The notes beneath the pieces were generated by a model that did not search any database, had not been told where the DNA came from, and saw only the letters and a program-made list of their open reading frames with translations. Source: CAZABP01 sp964483245 (GTDB lineage Bacteria > Planctomycetota > UBA1135 > UBA2386). Taken from it: DNA of 64,000 bases. The stretch covers positions 1-64,000 of the forward strand of contig CAZABP010000016.1 of the NCBI GenBank assembly GCA_964483245.1. The letters run 5' to 3'. A program made the position numbers and the translations under genes. Below, piece after piece: positions 50,151 through 58,827 of this stretch. Position 1 is the stretch's first letter; the number at the start of each line of letters is the position of its first letter.

Positions 50151-51413
50151 TCACGCCGCGGCGGGCACCGGACGCGCGGTTCGGCGGTCCAGTGCGAACT
50201 CGCCCAGCATGATCGGCGTGGCGATCTTGACCATGACCGTGAACAGCAGGAAGCCGACCGAGAAGATCCCCGCGGCGATCCAGATCTCGACCGACGACGG
50301 GAAATACTCGTAGATCTCGCCGAGCGTGTCGGGTGTGAGACCCGGGATCACCAGCCCCATCCCCTTCTCGAGATACACGCCGATCCAGATCAACACGCAG
50401 CCGATGTTCAACGTGACCACGTTGCGCCGCGTGGCGGGCACGAGGAACAGCACGAACGCAACGACCGAGCTGGCGACCGACAGCCACATGTACGGGACGA
50501 TCGCCTGGTGTTCGCCGATGCCGACGAACATGTAGCGCATGTGGATCAGGTGTTCGGTGTCGGAGTAGACGTCCTTGAACACCTCGGCGCCGAGCAGGAA
50601 CAGGTTGACGAACATGGCGTACGCCATCAGCTCGGCGACCTTCCAGATCGCGCGGTCGTCGATCTCGAACCGCGTGAACCGCCGCAGCAGCTGCATCAGG
50701 ATCAGCAGCACGGCGGGTCCGGAGCAGAACGCGGAGGCGAGAAACCGTGGCGCCAGGATCGACGCATTCCAGAACGGCCGCGCCGGCATGCCGTTGTAGA
50801 GGAACGCGGTGACGGTGTGGATCCCGATCGCCGCCGGGATCGAGCACAGCACGAGCGGCAGGAAGATCGCCTTGGCCGGCGTGCGGCCGCGGTACAGCGA
50901 GAACAGCAGATACGTGACGATGACGAGGTTCAGCACCAGGTAGCTGTTCAGCACGATGACGTCCCAGGCCAGCAGCGAGTTCGGGACGTTCAGCAGTCCG
51001 AGCCCCGGGAGCAGGTGCCACAGGCGCTCGGGATGGCCGACGTCGACCAGCACGAACAGCCCGCACATGACGATCGCGGCGATCGCGAGCAGCTCGCCGA
51101 GGATCACGACCTCCTTGATCGGCTTCCAGTGATAGACGTAGGCAGGGATCACCAGCAGCACGGCGGCGGCGGCGACGCCGACCAGGAACGTGAAGTTGCC
51201 GATGTAGAACGCCCACGACACCTGATCGCGCATGTTGGTGACGATCAGGCCGGCGCGCAGCTGATGTGCATATGCGATCGCGCCGCCGGCGATCAGCGCC
51301 AGCAACAGGCCGACCCACAGCCAATACAGCACGTTGCCGCGGGTCGCGATGCGCAGGCTGCCGAGCGCGAACTGCCAGAAGTGCCGGATCGTTGCCACGG
51401 TCTGCACCTTCAC
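50151..51413 (-). CDS. nrfD: NrfD/PsrC-like quinone-interacting membrane subunit
   Basis: A 420-residue integral membrane protein with about ten helices, of the NrfD/DsrP/PsrC family that exchanges electrons with the quinone pool. Segments such as GGAIAYAHQLRAG, YIGNFTFLVGVAAAAVLLVI and the later MRYMFVGIGEHQAIVPYMW are family-like. It begins with GTG at 51413 overlapping the stop of the iron-sulphur gene (GTGA). It is the last of three genes: tetrahaem cytochrome c, [4Fe-4S] protein, NrfD. The catalytic partner of the module is not in the window. Confidence 0.93.
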   Translation of the reverse strand: MKVQTVATIRHFWQFALGSLRIATRGNVLYWLWVGLLLALIAGGAIAYAHQLRAGLIVTNMRDQVSWAFYIGNFTFLVGVAAAAVLLVIPAYVYHWKPIKEVVILGELLAIAAIVMCGLFVLVDVGHPERLWHLLPGLGLLNVPNSLLAWDVIVLNSYLVLNLVIVTYLLFSLYRGRTPAKAIFLPLVLCSIPAAIGIHTVTAFLYNGMPARPFWNASILAPRFLASAFCSGPAVLLILMQLLRRFTRFEIDDRAIWKVAELMAYAMFVNLFLLGAEVFKDVYSDTEHLIHMRYMFVGIGEHQAIVPYMWLSVASSVVAFVLFLVPATRRNVVTLNIGCVLIWIGVYLEKGMGLVIPGLTPDTLGEIYEYFPSSVEIWIAAGIFSVGFLLFTVMVKIATPIMLGEFALDRRTARPVPAAA

Positions 51414-52405
51414 ACGCCGTAGAAGTAGAAGAACCGCGGCCGCGTGTTCAGCTCGGCCTTCAGCACGAACACGCGCTTGTGCTCGAGGATGTAGCGGACC
51501 TCGGAGTTCGGATCGCGCAGGTTGCCGAACTTGCGCGCGCCGACCGGGCAGACTTCGACGCAGGCCGGATAGCGGCCATTGCGCACGCGCTGGATGCAGA
51601 ACGTGCACTTCTCGACGACGCCCTTCATACGCGGGCGGTTGCCGAGGTAATGCGTCTTCGGATTCAACTCCTCGGCCGGCACCTGCGGCTCGGCGAAGTT
51701 GAAGCTGCGCGCGCCGTACGGACATGCCGACATGCAGCAGCGGCAGCCGATGCACCAGTCGTAGTCGATGACGACGATGCCGTCCTGCTCCTGCCAGGTG
51801 GCGCCGACCGGGCAGGACTTCACGCACGGCGCGTTCTGGCACTGCTGGCAGGCGACCGGCAGATAGAAGTGCCCCGGGCGCGGCACCTGCTCGGCGTCGT
51901 AGTAGAGATCGGCGTGGGCGAAATCGATGCCCTTGTCCTTCTCCATCTCCAGCACGCGGATCCAGTGGGTCTGCGGATCACGGCTCTGGTTGTTCTCTTC
52001 GACGCACGCATACACGCAACGCCGGCAGCCGACGCAGCGCGAGATGTCGAGCGCGTAGCCGAACTCGACGCCCGGCAGCGGCGGCTCCGCGCCGACCGTT
52101 ACCGGTTGGCCGAAGCGTTCGGTGTGTGCGCGGTCGAGGTCGGCCAGGATCTCCGCCTTCTCCGCATCACCGAGATCGCGGAAGCGCTTGCGGAACCAGC
52201 TCGTGTGCGTGAGATCGCCGCACCCGGCGGTCGTGGCGGCGGCGAGGCAGCCGGCGAGGACGCACAGGAACTCACGACGCGACGGAACCGGCTCGTCGAG
52301 TCCGCCGGCACCAGCCGGCGCGCCCGGTTTCGTCGCGCTCGATGGATCACCGGATCCGCGGCACGCCGCCGGTTCCGCGCAAGGATCTCCACCGTGGCAG
52401 CTCAT
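51410..52405 (-). CDS. Tat-exported four-cluster ferredoxin-like lipoprotein subunit
   Basis: A 331-residue iron-sulphur subunit (NrfC/DsrO/PsrB-like). A twin-arginine motif SRREFL precedes a hydrophobic stretch ending in a lipobox-like TTAGC. Cys sets for four clusters are visible: CVGCRRCVYAC, CQQCQNAPCVKSC, CIGCRCCMSAC, and CTFC with PACVEVC. The start at 52405 is MSCHGGDPC. It overlaps the downstream nrfD and the upstream cytochrome gene by 4 bp each. It carries electrons between the cytochrome and the NrfD quinol site. Confidence 0.94.
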   Translation of the reverse strand: MSCHGGDPCAEPAACRGSGDPSSATKPGAPAGAGGLDEPVPSRREFLCVLAGCLAAATTAGCGDLTHTSWFRKRFRDLGDAEKAEILADLDRAHTERFGQPVTVGAEPPLPGVEFGYALDISRCVGCRRCVYACVEENNQSRDPQTHWIRVLEMEKDKGIDFAHADLYYDAEQVPRPGHFYLPVACQQCQNAPCVKSCPVGATWQEQDGIVVIDYDWCIGCRCCMSACPYGARSFNFAEPQVPAEELNPKTHYLGNRPRMKGVVEKCTFCIQRVRNGRYPACVEVCPVGARKFGNLRDPNSEVRYILEHKRVFVLKAELNTRPRFFYFYGV

Positions 52406-52947
52406 GGTCGTTTCTCCGCGGGCCGGATCGGCGGTGGCTTCGGCGGCAGCGGCTGGAACGCCGGCGCGTGCGAGTTGTGGCAGTGCACGCACAGCAGATA
52501 CGTCTTGTGGCCGTTCCACATCCCGCTGCGCCGCCCGTGCACGCCGGCGCGCCAATCGCGGTACTTGTCGCCGTGGCACTGACCGCAGAGCCGGTACGAC
52601 TCGGTGAACTCGATCAGCTCGCCGCTCGCCAGGTGCAGCTTGTCGCGGTCCGCTGTGTCGTGGCAGTCCAGGCACCAGCGGTTCTGCTCGTCGTGCGCCA
52701 GCGTGATCTCCTTGTGCGCCTTGCGCATCGGGCGCCGCTTGGTGTTGGTCGGAATGTCCGGCTCGTGGCAGTCCGAGCACGGGAATGCGCCCTGCGAGAA
52801 CGGAGGAGGCGGCACTTCGATCGCCCCGAGCTCACCCGGCTCCTGCGCCGCGGGCGCGAACGGGATCTGACGCCAATGCAGTTCACCCGGCGCCGCGTCG
52901 CACGCTGCGCCGGCGAGAACCAGCAATGGCAGCAGGATGATCCTCAC
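52402..52947 (-). CDS. Tetrahaem c-type cytochrome lipoprotein
   Basis: A 181-residue exported cytochrome with a lipobox (LVLAGAAC) and four CXXCH haem motifs: CSDCH, CLDCH, CGQCH and CVHCH. A conserved His-rich spacing supports bis-His ligation. I chose the GTG at 52947 because GAGG lies just upstream; the frame opens at TTG 52974. Product heads the cytochrome/FeS/NrfD operon and is probably the periplasmic electron exit or entry. Which redox direction it serves is not known. Confidence 0.9.
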   Translation of the reverse strand: MRIILLPLLVLAGAACDAAPGELHWRQIPFAPAAQEPGELGAIEVPPPPFSQGAFPCSDCHEPDIPTNTKRRPMRKAHKEITLAHDEQNRWCLDCHDTADRDKLHLASGELIEFTESYRLCGQCHGDKYRDWRAGVHGRRSGMWNGHKTYLLCVHCHNSHAPAFQPLPPKPPPIRPAEKRP

Positions 52948-53102
52948 GTGACCTCGTGGCCGGCGCGTGAGCAAATGCAGGGCCCGAGGGCTTCCTGCAC
53001 TCTTGCGGGTGAGCCGCGCACGTCACGGCGCGGTCCCCAGGGTCACCGCCGTGGTCCGGCGGTGCGGAGAATTCCTCGGTGCGCGGACTTTTTCGCTCTC
53101 CG

Positions 53103-54029
53103 CTACCGCGACAGCCCACCCGCCGCGGCCGACTGCAGCACCAGCGACTCCACCTCGAATCCGCGGCTGCGCAGCTCCTCCTGCATCGCGGCCTCGATCC
53201 CGGCGACCGCCGCGGAATGCGTCGTCAGCGCGACCAGACCTGGCCCGTGGCCGGCGATCGTGGCGCCGGCGGCGCCGGCGGCGAGCGCAGCGTCGAGCGC
53301 CTGTTCGAGGCCGGGCACGAGCGTGCGCCGGTAGGGGACGTGCACCTCGTCGTAGATCGCAATCTTCAGCAGCTCCTCGTCAGCGCTCGCGAGCGCGCGC
53401 AGCAGCGCGACGAGCCGCCCGGACGTGCGCCAGACGGCGGCGTGCGGCAGCGTCGGCGGAATGATCCGGCGGTTGTCGGCGGTGCCGATGTGGACGCGCG
53501 GCACGGCGACGGCGAAGCGCCAGCGCGGGTCGATCGGATGGTGCAGGGCCCGGAACGAGACCGGCTCGTTCGGCCGCGACACGAGCGTCGCGGACGCGAG
53601 GCCGCCGAGCAGTGCGGCCGGCGCATGCGCCTGATCCGCCCCCAGCTGCACGAGATGGCCGAGCAGCGCATCCGGTTCCGGCCGCTGCCGCGCGAAGTGC
53701 ACGGCGGCGGCGGCGCCCGCGGCATACGCGGCGGTGTTGCTGCCGAGTCCGGCGGCAATCGGGATCTGCGACTCGACGGCGAAGCGCAGGCAGGGCGGGG
53801 TCTTCAGCTCGAACGAGGCGACCACGCGCTGGAACGCCCGCAGCAGCGGCTCGTGGCGCTGATCCATCAGCGGTTCGGCGGCGCCGCGCCGTTCGAGGCG
53901 GTGGCCGTGTCCCTTCTCCTGGTGCACGGTGACACTCAGGAACCGGTCGACGGCGATGCCGAGCACGCCGAACCCGGGACCGAGGTGCGCGATCGTGGCC
54001 GGGATCTGGAAGCGGAACAGCTCGGTCAC
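53103..54029 (-). CDS. thrB: GHMP-family kinase, homoserine kinase-like
   Basis: A 308-residue kinase that would phosphorylate homoserine in threonine synthesis. GTG at 54029 opens with TELFRFQIPATIAHLGPGFG, close to the ThrB N-terminus (though FD is FG here). The GHMP ATP-binding motif is PIAAGLGSNTAAYAAGAAA. The C-terminal glycine-rich block is AGATIAGHGPGLVAL. Mevalonate or other GHMP kinases cannot be excluded. It diverges from the HisA-like gene across 112 bp. Confidence 0.82.
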   Translation of the reverse strand: MTELFRFQIPATIAHLGPGFGVLGIAVDRFLSVTVHQEKGHGHRLERRGAAEPLMDQRHEPLLRAFQRVVASFELKTPPCLRFAVESQIPIAAGLGSNTAAYAAGAAAAVHFARQRPEPDALLGHLVQLGADQAHAPAALLGGLASATLVSRPNEPVSFRALHHPIDPRWRFAVAVPRVHIGTADNRRIIPPTLPHAAVWRTSGRLVALLRALASADEELLKIAIYDEVHVPYRRTLVPGLEQALDAALAAGAAGATIAGHGPGLVALTTHSAAVAGIEAAMQEELRSRGFEVESLVLQSAAAGGLSR

Positions 54030-54141
54030 AGCGGGATCTTCGGCGCGCGCGGACCTCGCACAAGAACGCGGATGCGACCGGCCGGCGTGGCGGGACGGTC
54101 GCGTTTCAGCCGGCGCGCGTGCCGAGCCGATCCTCCGCCTG

Positions 54142-54750
54142 ATGATCGTGATCCCGGCGATCCTGCTGCAGGACGGCAAGGCGACGGCGGCTCCGGCCGC
54201 GGCCGCTGGCATCTCCGATCCGCTGGCGGCGGTCCGTGCCGTCGAGCGGGGCGGCGCACCGTTCGTGCACCTCGAAGACCTCGACCTGCGTGCCGGGCGC
54301 GAGCCGCAGCGCGCGGTCTACGAGCAGCTCGCGGGTGACCTGCGGCCGTTCCAGGTCGGCGGCGCCAACGACCTCGAGGCGGCGAAGGCGCTGCTCGAGC
54401 TCGGCGCCGAGCGTGTCGTGCTCGGTGCCGTCGCGTTCGCGGACCCGGCCGCGACGAAGAAGCTGATCGCAAAGACCCCGGCGCGCTTCGCCGTGGCGCT
54501 CGAGCTGGCGGACGGCGCGGTCGCCGGCCAGCCGCTCGCCGATGCGCTGCGCGCGCTCGGCAAGCTGGATGCGCGCACGCTGCTGCTGCTCGGACCGGAG
54601 TGGACTGCGACCCAGATCGAACAGGTCGCCAAGGCGGCCGAGGCAGCGATCCTGCTCGGCCGCGAAGGGGAGGCCGAGGCGCTGCTGGCAGCGGCGGCGG
54701 AACTCGGCGAGCGGGTGACGGGTCTGCTCGCGTTCCCGCCCGCCGGCTGA
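54142..54750 (+). CDS. HisA-like TIM-barrel protein lacking catalytic Asp
   Basis: A 202-residue protein starting MIVIPAILLQDGKA, which matches the HisA/HisF N-terminus IPAIDLKDGK except that the catalytic Asp8 is Leu8. The next strand VHLEDLDLRAGREP parallels HisA lHLVDLD. The second catalytic Asp (around 127 in HisA) is at a Glu in ALELADGAVAG. It is shorter than the usual ~240 residues. The rest reads as a compressed TIM barrel (RVVLGAVAFADPAATKKL). Likely no longer a ProFAR isomerase; the real role is unknown. No other his genes are near. Confidence 0.75.
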   Translation: MIVIPAILLQDGKATAAPAAAAGISDPLAAVRAVERGGAPFVHLEDLDLRAGREPQRAVYEQLAGDLRPFQVGGANDLEAAKALLELGAERVVLGAVAFADPAATKKLIAKTPARFAVALELADGAVAGQPLADALRALGKLDARTLLLLGPEWTATQIEQVAKAAEAAILLGREGEAEALLAAAAELGERVTGLLAFPPAG

Positions 54751-54796
54751 CGCTCGCGCGGACCGCTTCCGTTCGCCGGATCCGCGATCTGCCGGA

Positions 54797-55357
54797 TCAG
54801 CGCTTCTCCGGCTTCGGCAGGTACTCCGGTGGAAGCGTCAGTTCGCCAGCCTCGTTGGCCCAGGCCAGGCTCGCGATCCACCAGCGCTCGCCTTCCTGCA
54901 CGAGCTGGAACGAATTGATCCCACGCATGACCGGTGGTGCGTCCGGTTTGCGGCGGATCTCGTAGCTGCTGAACACCTGCGCGAGCGGGCCAAAGCGATC
55001 GACGCGCCGCGCGATCTCCTGCTCGAACATCCCGTCCCGCTCGAGCTGCGGACCGACTCGCTGCGCGTAGTCGTCGAGCGTGAGCTCGACGCGCCGCGTG
55101 CCACCACCTCGCGCGGGCACGAGGGCGTGCAGGCGCGCCTGCGGCAGGAACAGGCGGCGCATGCGCGCGAAGTCACGTGGCTGTCCGGCCGGGCCGGACA
55201 CACACGCGTAGACCGCGGCGAGCAGCGCGTCGACGCTCGCGCCGTCGGGAGTCCCGTCGGTGGCCGCAGCCGGCGCCGGCGCCGGTGCAGGCACCGGGTC
55301 CTGCGAGGTCGGGGTGGAGATCAGGACGAACAGCAGCGGAAGGAGCGGGCGCAGCAT
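54797..55357 (-). CDS. Exported SnoaL/NTF2-like domain protein
   Basis: A 186-residue exported protein (signal LLPLLFVLISTPTSQ) with a Pro/Ala spacer and an NTF2-like fold (VDALLAAVYACVSGPAGQP, MRGINSFQLVQEGERWWI). It is the last gene of a tight minus-strand operon (13 bp after the ALDH gene). Ligand unknown. Confidence 0.7.
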   Translation of the reverse strand: MLRPLLPLLFVLISTPTSQDPVPAPAPAPAAATDGTPDGASVDALLAAVYACVSGPAGQPRDFARMRRLFLPQARLHALVPARGGGTRRVELTLDDYAQRVGPQLERDGMFEQEIARRVDRFGPLAQVFSSYEIRRKPDAPPVMRGINSFQLVQEGERWWIASLAWANEAGELTLPPEYLPKPEKR

Positions 55358-55370
55358 CGTGCGCGCGAGC

Positions 55371-56900
55371 CTACACGTCGAACCGGATCCCCTGCGCGAG
55401 CGGGAGCTCGTCCCCCCAGTTCACGGTGCTGGTCTGGCGGCGCATGTAGGCCTTCCAGGAATCCGAGCCGGACTCGCGCCCGCCGCCGGTCTCCTTCTCA
55501 CCGCCGAACGCGCCGCCGATCTCGGCGCCGGACGTGCCGAGGTTGACGTTCGCGATCCCGCAGTCGGAGCCGACTTCGCTGAGGAAGCGTTCGGCGTGCC
55601 GGACGTTCTGCGTGAAGATCGCCGAGCTGAGCCCTTGCGGGACATCGTTCTGCACCGCGATTGCGTGCTCGACGTCGTCGACCGGGATCAGCCACAGCAC
55701 CGGGGCGAACGTCTCCTCGTGCGTGATCGCGATCGGTCCGGGGCAGCGCACGATCGCCGGCGTCACGTAGTGGCCGCCGCGCAACGCTTCGCTCGGCGTG
55801 ATCGGTTCCCCGCCGCACAGCAGCTCGCCCCCCTGCTCGCGCGCGATCGCGATCGCACGCTGGAGCGCCTCGACTGCGCCACGATCGACGACCGGGCCCA
55901 TCAGCGTGCCGGCGTCGAACGGATCCCCGATCCGCACCTGCGCGTACGCCGCCAGCAGCCGGCGCTCCAGCTCCGGCGCGATCCCGCGCTGCACGAGCAC
56001 GCGCCGCGTCGACGTGCAGCGCTGTCCAGCCGTGCCGACCGCGCCGAACAGGATCGAGCGCATCGCCATCGCCAGCTCGGCGTCGTCGAGCACGACGACG
56101 GCGTTGTTGCCGCCGAGCTCGAGCAGGGTCCGGCCGAGCCTCCGGCCGACGCGCTCGGCTACGATCCGGCCCATGCGGACCGAGCCGGTCGCGCTGACGA
56201 GCTGCACCTGCGGATCGTCGAGCAGGGCGCTGCCGACGACGTCATCGGCCCCGATCACGAGCCCGACGAGGCCGCCGAATCCGGCCGGCTCCAACACGGA
56301 CGCGGCGACGCGCGTCAGTGCGATGGCGCTGAGCGGGGTCTTCGGCGACGGCTTCCAGATGCAGGCGTCGCCGCAGACCAGCGCGAGCATCGAGTTCCAG
56401 GCCCAGACCGCGGCCGGGAAGTTGAACGCCGTGATGATCCCGACCGTCCCGAGCGGGTGCCAGGTCTCGCGCATGCTGTGCTGCGGGCGCTCCGACTTGA
56501 TCGTCAGGCCCCAGAGCTGCCGCGAGAGTCCCTGCGCGTAGTCGGCGACGTCGATGCACTCCTGGATCTCGCCGCGTCCCTCTTCGAGCAGCTTGCCGGT
56601 CTCGAGCGTGACGAGACGGCCGAGTGCCTCCTTCTGCTCGCGCAGTGCCAAGCCGATCCGGCGCACGTGCTCGCCGCGCACCGGGGCCGGGACCGAACGC
56701 CAGCGCAGGAACGCTTCTCGCGCGGCGGCGCTGACGGTGCGGTAGTCGGCCGCAGTCGCCATCGCCACGCGCGCACTCTCGCTGCCGTCGATCGGCGTGT
56801 GCAGCACCAGTGGGTGCTCGCTCGCCGGCAACCAGCGACCGCCATAGGCAGCCGGATTCCGCGGCGTGATCCCGATCGCCTGCAGGAACGCGCGGTCCAT
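55371..56900 (-). CDS. Aldehyde dehydrogenase, ALDH7/aminoadipate-semialdehyde type
   Basis: A 509-residue NAD(P)+-dependent aldehyde dehydrogenase. N-terminal PLGTVGIITAFNFPAAVWAW and the Rossmann motif are clear. Catalytic Glu lies in TLLELGGNNAVVV and the catalytic Cys in GTAGQRCTSTRR. The C-terminus TSGAEIGGAFGGEKETGGGRESGSD is an ALDH7-type end (cut short: TSGAEIGGAFGGEKETGGG). ALDH7 members oxidise alpha-aminoadipate semialdehyde in lysine breakdown. It is coupled to the DinB-like gene by TGATG. Exact substrate is inferred from family. Confidence 0.9.
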   Translation of the reverse strand: MDRAFLQAIGITPRNPAAYGGRWLPASEHPLVLHTPIDGSESARVAMATAADYRTVSAAAREAFLRWRSVPAPVRGEHVRRIGLALREQKEALGRLVTLETGKLLEEGRGEIQECIDVADYAQGLSRQLWGLTIKSERPQHSMRETWHPLGTVGIITAFNFPAAVWAWNSMLALVCGDACIWKPSPKTPLSAIALTRVAASVLEPAGFGGLVGLVIGADDVVGSALLDDPQVQLVSATGSVRMGRIVAERVGRRLGRTLLELGGNNAVVVLDDAELAMAMRSILFGAVGTAGQRCTSTRRVLVQRGIAPELERRLLAAYAQVRIGDPFDAGTLMGPVVDRGAVEALQRAIAIAREQGGELLCGGEPITPSEALRGGHYVTPAIVRCPGPIAITHEETFAPVLWLIPVDDVEHAIAVQNDVPQGLSSAIFTQNVRHAERFLSEVGSDCGIANVNLGTSGAEIGGAFGGEKETGGGRESGSDSWKAYMRRQTSTVNWGDELPLAQGIRFDV

Positions 56901-57415
56901 CACAGGTCGTAGTGGCGCAGGTCGATCCCGCGCAGCTGCTTGGTCCACGCGTAGATCTGGCCGGCATGGCCGGAGAAGTGTTCGAGCACGTGCAACACGC
57001 CGCCGGCGCCGTCGGTCTCGAAGCGCCCTTGGAACCGCCGCGGCGCCAGCAGCTCCTCGGGCGTCAGCCGATCCACGACCGCGACCGCGCGCCGCACGGT
57101 CTCTTCGAGCCGCCGCATCAGCTCGGCGCCGCTGGTCGGCACGCGTGCCGGCGTTGCCGCGAACTCGGCGCCGCGGTCGCGTCGGTCCGGCTCGCCGCCG
57201 AGACCGCACAGGATCCACTGCCGGGTGTTCCCCTCCAGGTGCAGCAGCAGGTTCGCGACCGCGTTGTTGTGCGCCGACGGCTTGCGCCACAGCTCTGCCT
57301 CGCTGAGCAGGCGGACGCAACGGCGGATGCGCGGGATGTACTCCCCGAGCACCCGCAGGCGGAATTCGCGCGCGATCGCGCGCGCCAGGCCGGTGGCCCG
57401 ATCCTCGCCGGTCAT
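56900..57415 (-). CDS. DinB-like four-helix protein
   Basis: A 171-residue protein beginning MTGEDRATGLARAIAREFRL. The four-helix bundle shows NNAVANLLLHLEGNTRQWI and VLHVLEHFSGHAGQI, with His residues spaced as metal ligands of the DinB/DUF1572 fold (thiol-transferase-type). ATGA overlap with the DUF2304 gene and TGATG overlap with the ALDH gene make it part of one operon. Substrate unknown. Confidence 0.82.
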   Translation of the reverse strand: MTGEDRATGLARAIAREFRLRVLGEYIPRIRRCVRLLSEAELWRKPSAHNNAVANLLLHLEGNTRQWILCGLGGEPDRRDRGAEFAATPARVPTSGAELMRRLEETVRRAVAVVDRLTPEELLAPRRFQGRFETDGAGGVLHVLEHFSGHAGQIYAWTKQLRGIDLRHYDL

Positions 57416-57861
57416 GCGACGACGTCCTCGTCGCGCGCGCGCGCATCGCGCAGCCGTTGCTCGGTGAGCGGTTCGCGCGCGCGTTCGGCTTGCAGGCGCT
57501 TCAGCTCGTCTTCGAGCAACGCGAGCCGCTGCGTCAGGTCCTTGTTGCGCCAGGTCAGCTTCGACAGGCGTACCGAGAATTGCAGCGCCACCGCCAGCAG
57601 GAACAGGCAGGCGCCGAAGAACAGCACCGACACCGGCGCTTCGGCGTGCGCGAGCTCGGTCAGCCAGTACAGCACGCGCAGTTCGAACGCGAGCAGCAGC
57701 AGGCCGCTCGCCGTGACGATCCACAGGATCGCGTACTCCTCACGCAGCTTGCGCTTGCGGACGAGCTCGACGACGACGAGCAGGATGGCGATCGCGAACA
57801 CGATCGCGATCGCGCGCTGCCGTTCGGGCAGGTCCGAGCCAGCATTGCTCAACTGCAGCAT
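57412..57861 (-). CDS. DUF2304 membrane protein
   Basis: A 149-residue protein with three transmembrane helices (AIVFAIAILLVVVELV, YAILWIVTASGLLLLAFE, VSVLFFGACLFLLAVALQF) and a C-terminal coiled coil (LTQRLALLEDELKRLQAER). DUF2304 proteins are regularly encoded beside dolichyl-phosphate-mannose-type glycosyltransferases, as here with the next gene upstream, so a partner role in polyprenyl-sugar metabolism is likely. Confidence 0.85.
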   Translation of the reverse strand: MLQLSNAGSDLPERQRAIAIVFAIAILLVVVELVRKRKLREEYAILWIVTASGLLLLAFELRVLYWLTELAHAEAPVSVLFFGACLFLLAVALQFSVRLSKLTWRNKDLTQRLALLEDELKRLQAERAREPLTEQRLRDARARDEDVVA

Positions 57862-57862
57862 G

Positions 57863-58639
57863 TCAGGTCGTGGCGGGCCTCCGCCCCGCGCGGGAGATCG
57901 AGCGCCGGCGCACCGGCAGCAGCGTCAGCGTCAGCAGCATCTTGTAGACGTAGTACGCGATCTTGCTGCCGCGGTGCATGCTGACGCCGCCCAGGCGCGG
58001 GTGCATGACGACCGGGATCTCGCGCAACCGCAGTCCGGCGCGCGCCAGCTCGATCAGCACATCGGCGTCCGGATAGTCCTCGGGGAACGTGTCGCCGACC
58101 AGCTCGCGCAGCGCGTCACGCGACAGCGCCTGGAACCCGGAGGTCGGATCGGTGCAGCGCGTGCCGGCCCACAGCGTCACGATCTGTGCGAACAGCCAGG
58201 AGCCGAGCCGGCGGCTCCAGCTCGTGCGCGGCGGGTTGCCGTTCAGATAGCGGGAGCCGACCACCACGTCGGCGGCGTCGCCGTCGCTGCCGGACAGCGC
58301 GCGCAGCAGCGGCAGCAGGGAGCCGGCATCGTGCTGGCCGTCGGCGTCCATCTGCACGACCTGCTGGTAGCCGCGCCGCCAGGCCCAGCGATACCCGGTG
58401 TGCAGCGCCGCGCCGTAGCCGAGGTTGTGCACGTGCCGCAACACGTGCGCGCCGTGCCGCGCCGCGACCGCGCCGGTGTCGTCGCGGCTGCCGTCGTCGA
58501 CGACGAGCAGGTCGGCGTGCCATGGCGCGCTGCAGACGCCGCTGGCGCGTACGCCGTCGAGCACGATGCCGATCCGCTCCGCTTCGTTGTGGGCGGGGAT
58601 CAGGACGAGCGTGGTGCGCGGTTCGATCGGGGCGGCCAA
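57863..58639 (-). CDS. GT2-family glycosyltransferase (polyprenyl-phosphate sugar synthase-like)
   Basis: A 258-residue GT-A enzyme. TLVLIPAHNEAERI is the donor-site entry, DLLVVDDGSRDDTG gives the first Asp pair, QMDADGQHD the DXD metal motif, and SGFQALSRDAL the acceptor region. It resembles DPM1/GtrB-type synthases but lacks C-terminal transmembrane helices. The start is uncertain; I use TTG at 58639, since ATG is absent before the homology region. One bp separates its stop from the DUF2304 ATG. First gene of the operon. Confidence 0.85.
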   Translation of the reverse strand: MAAPIEPRTTLVLIPAHNEAERIGIVLDGVRASGVCSAPWHADLLVVDDGSRDDTGAVAARHGAHVLRHVHNLGYGAALHTGYRWAWRRGYQQVVQMDADGQHDAGSLLPLLRALSGSDGDAADVVVGSRYLNGNPPRTSWSRRLGSWLFAQIVTLWAGTRCTDPTSGFQALSRDALRELVGDTFPEDYPDADVLIELARAGLRLREIPVVMHPRLGGVSMHRGSKIAYYVYKMLLTLTLLPVRRRSISRAGRRPATT

Positions 58640-58827
58640 GAGCGTGCGCAGGATAGGCCCGCGAGGTCGGCGCGTCAGCGCAGCTCCGGCATTGCCCGCG
58701 CGCGGTCGCTCCGGCCGTGCGGCCGCAGACGGATGGCGCGAACCCCCGGCGCCAGCGGCGTGATCGGTCCGGAGCGCGCCTCGCCGGCCGTTCGAGCGGC
58801 GGGGCACGTGCGTATAAGGACGCCGCC

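Noticed and set aside
55260..56912. 550-codon plus-strand frame over the ALDH gene
   Set aside because: Antisense shadow of an unmistakable aldehyde dehydrogenase.
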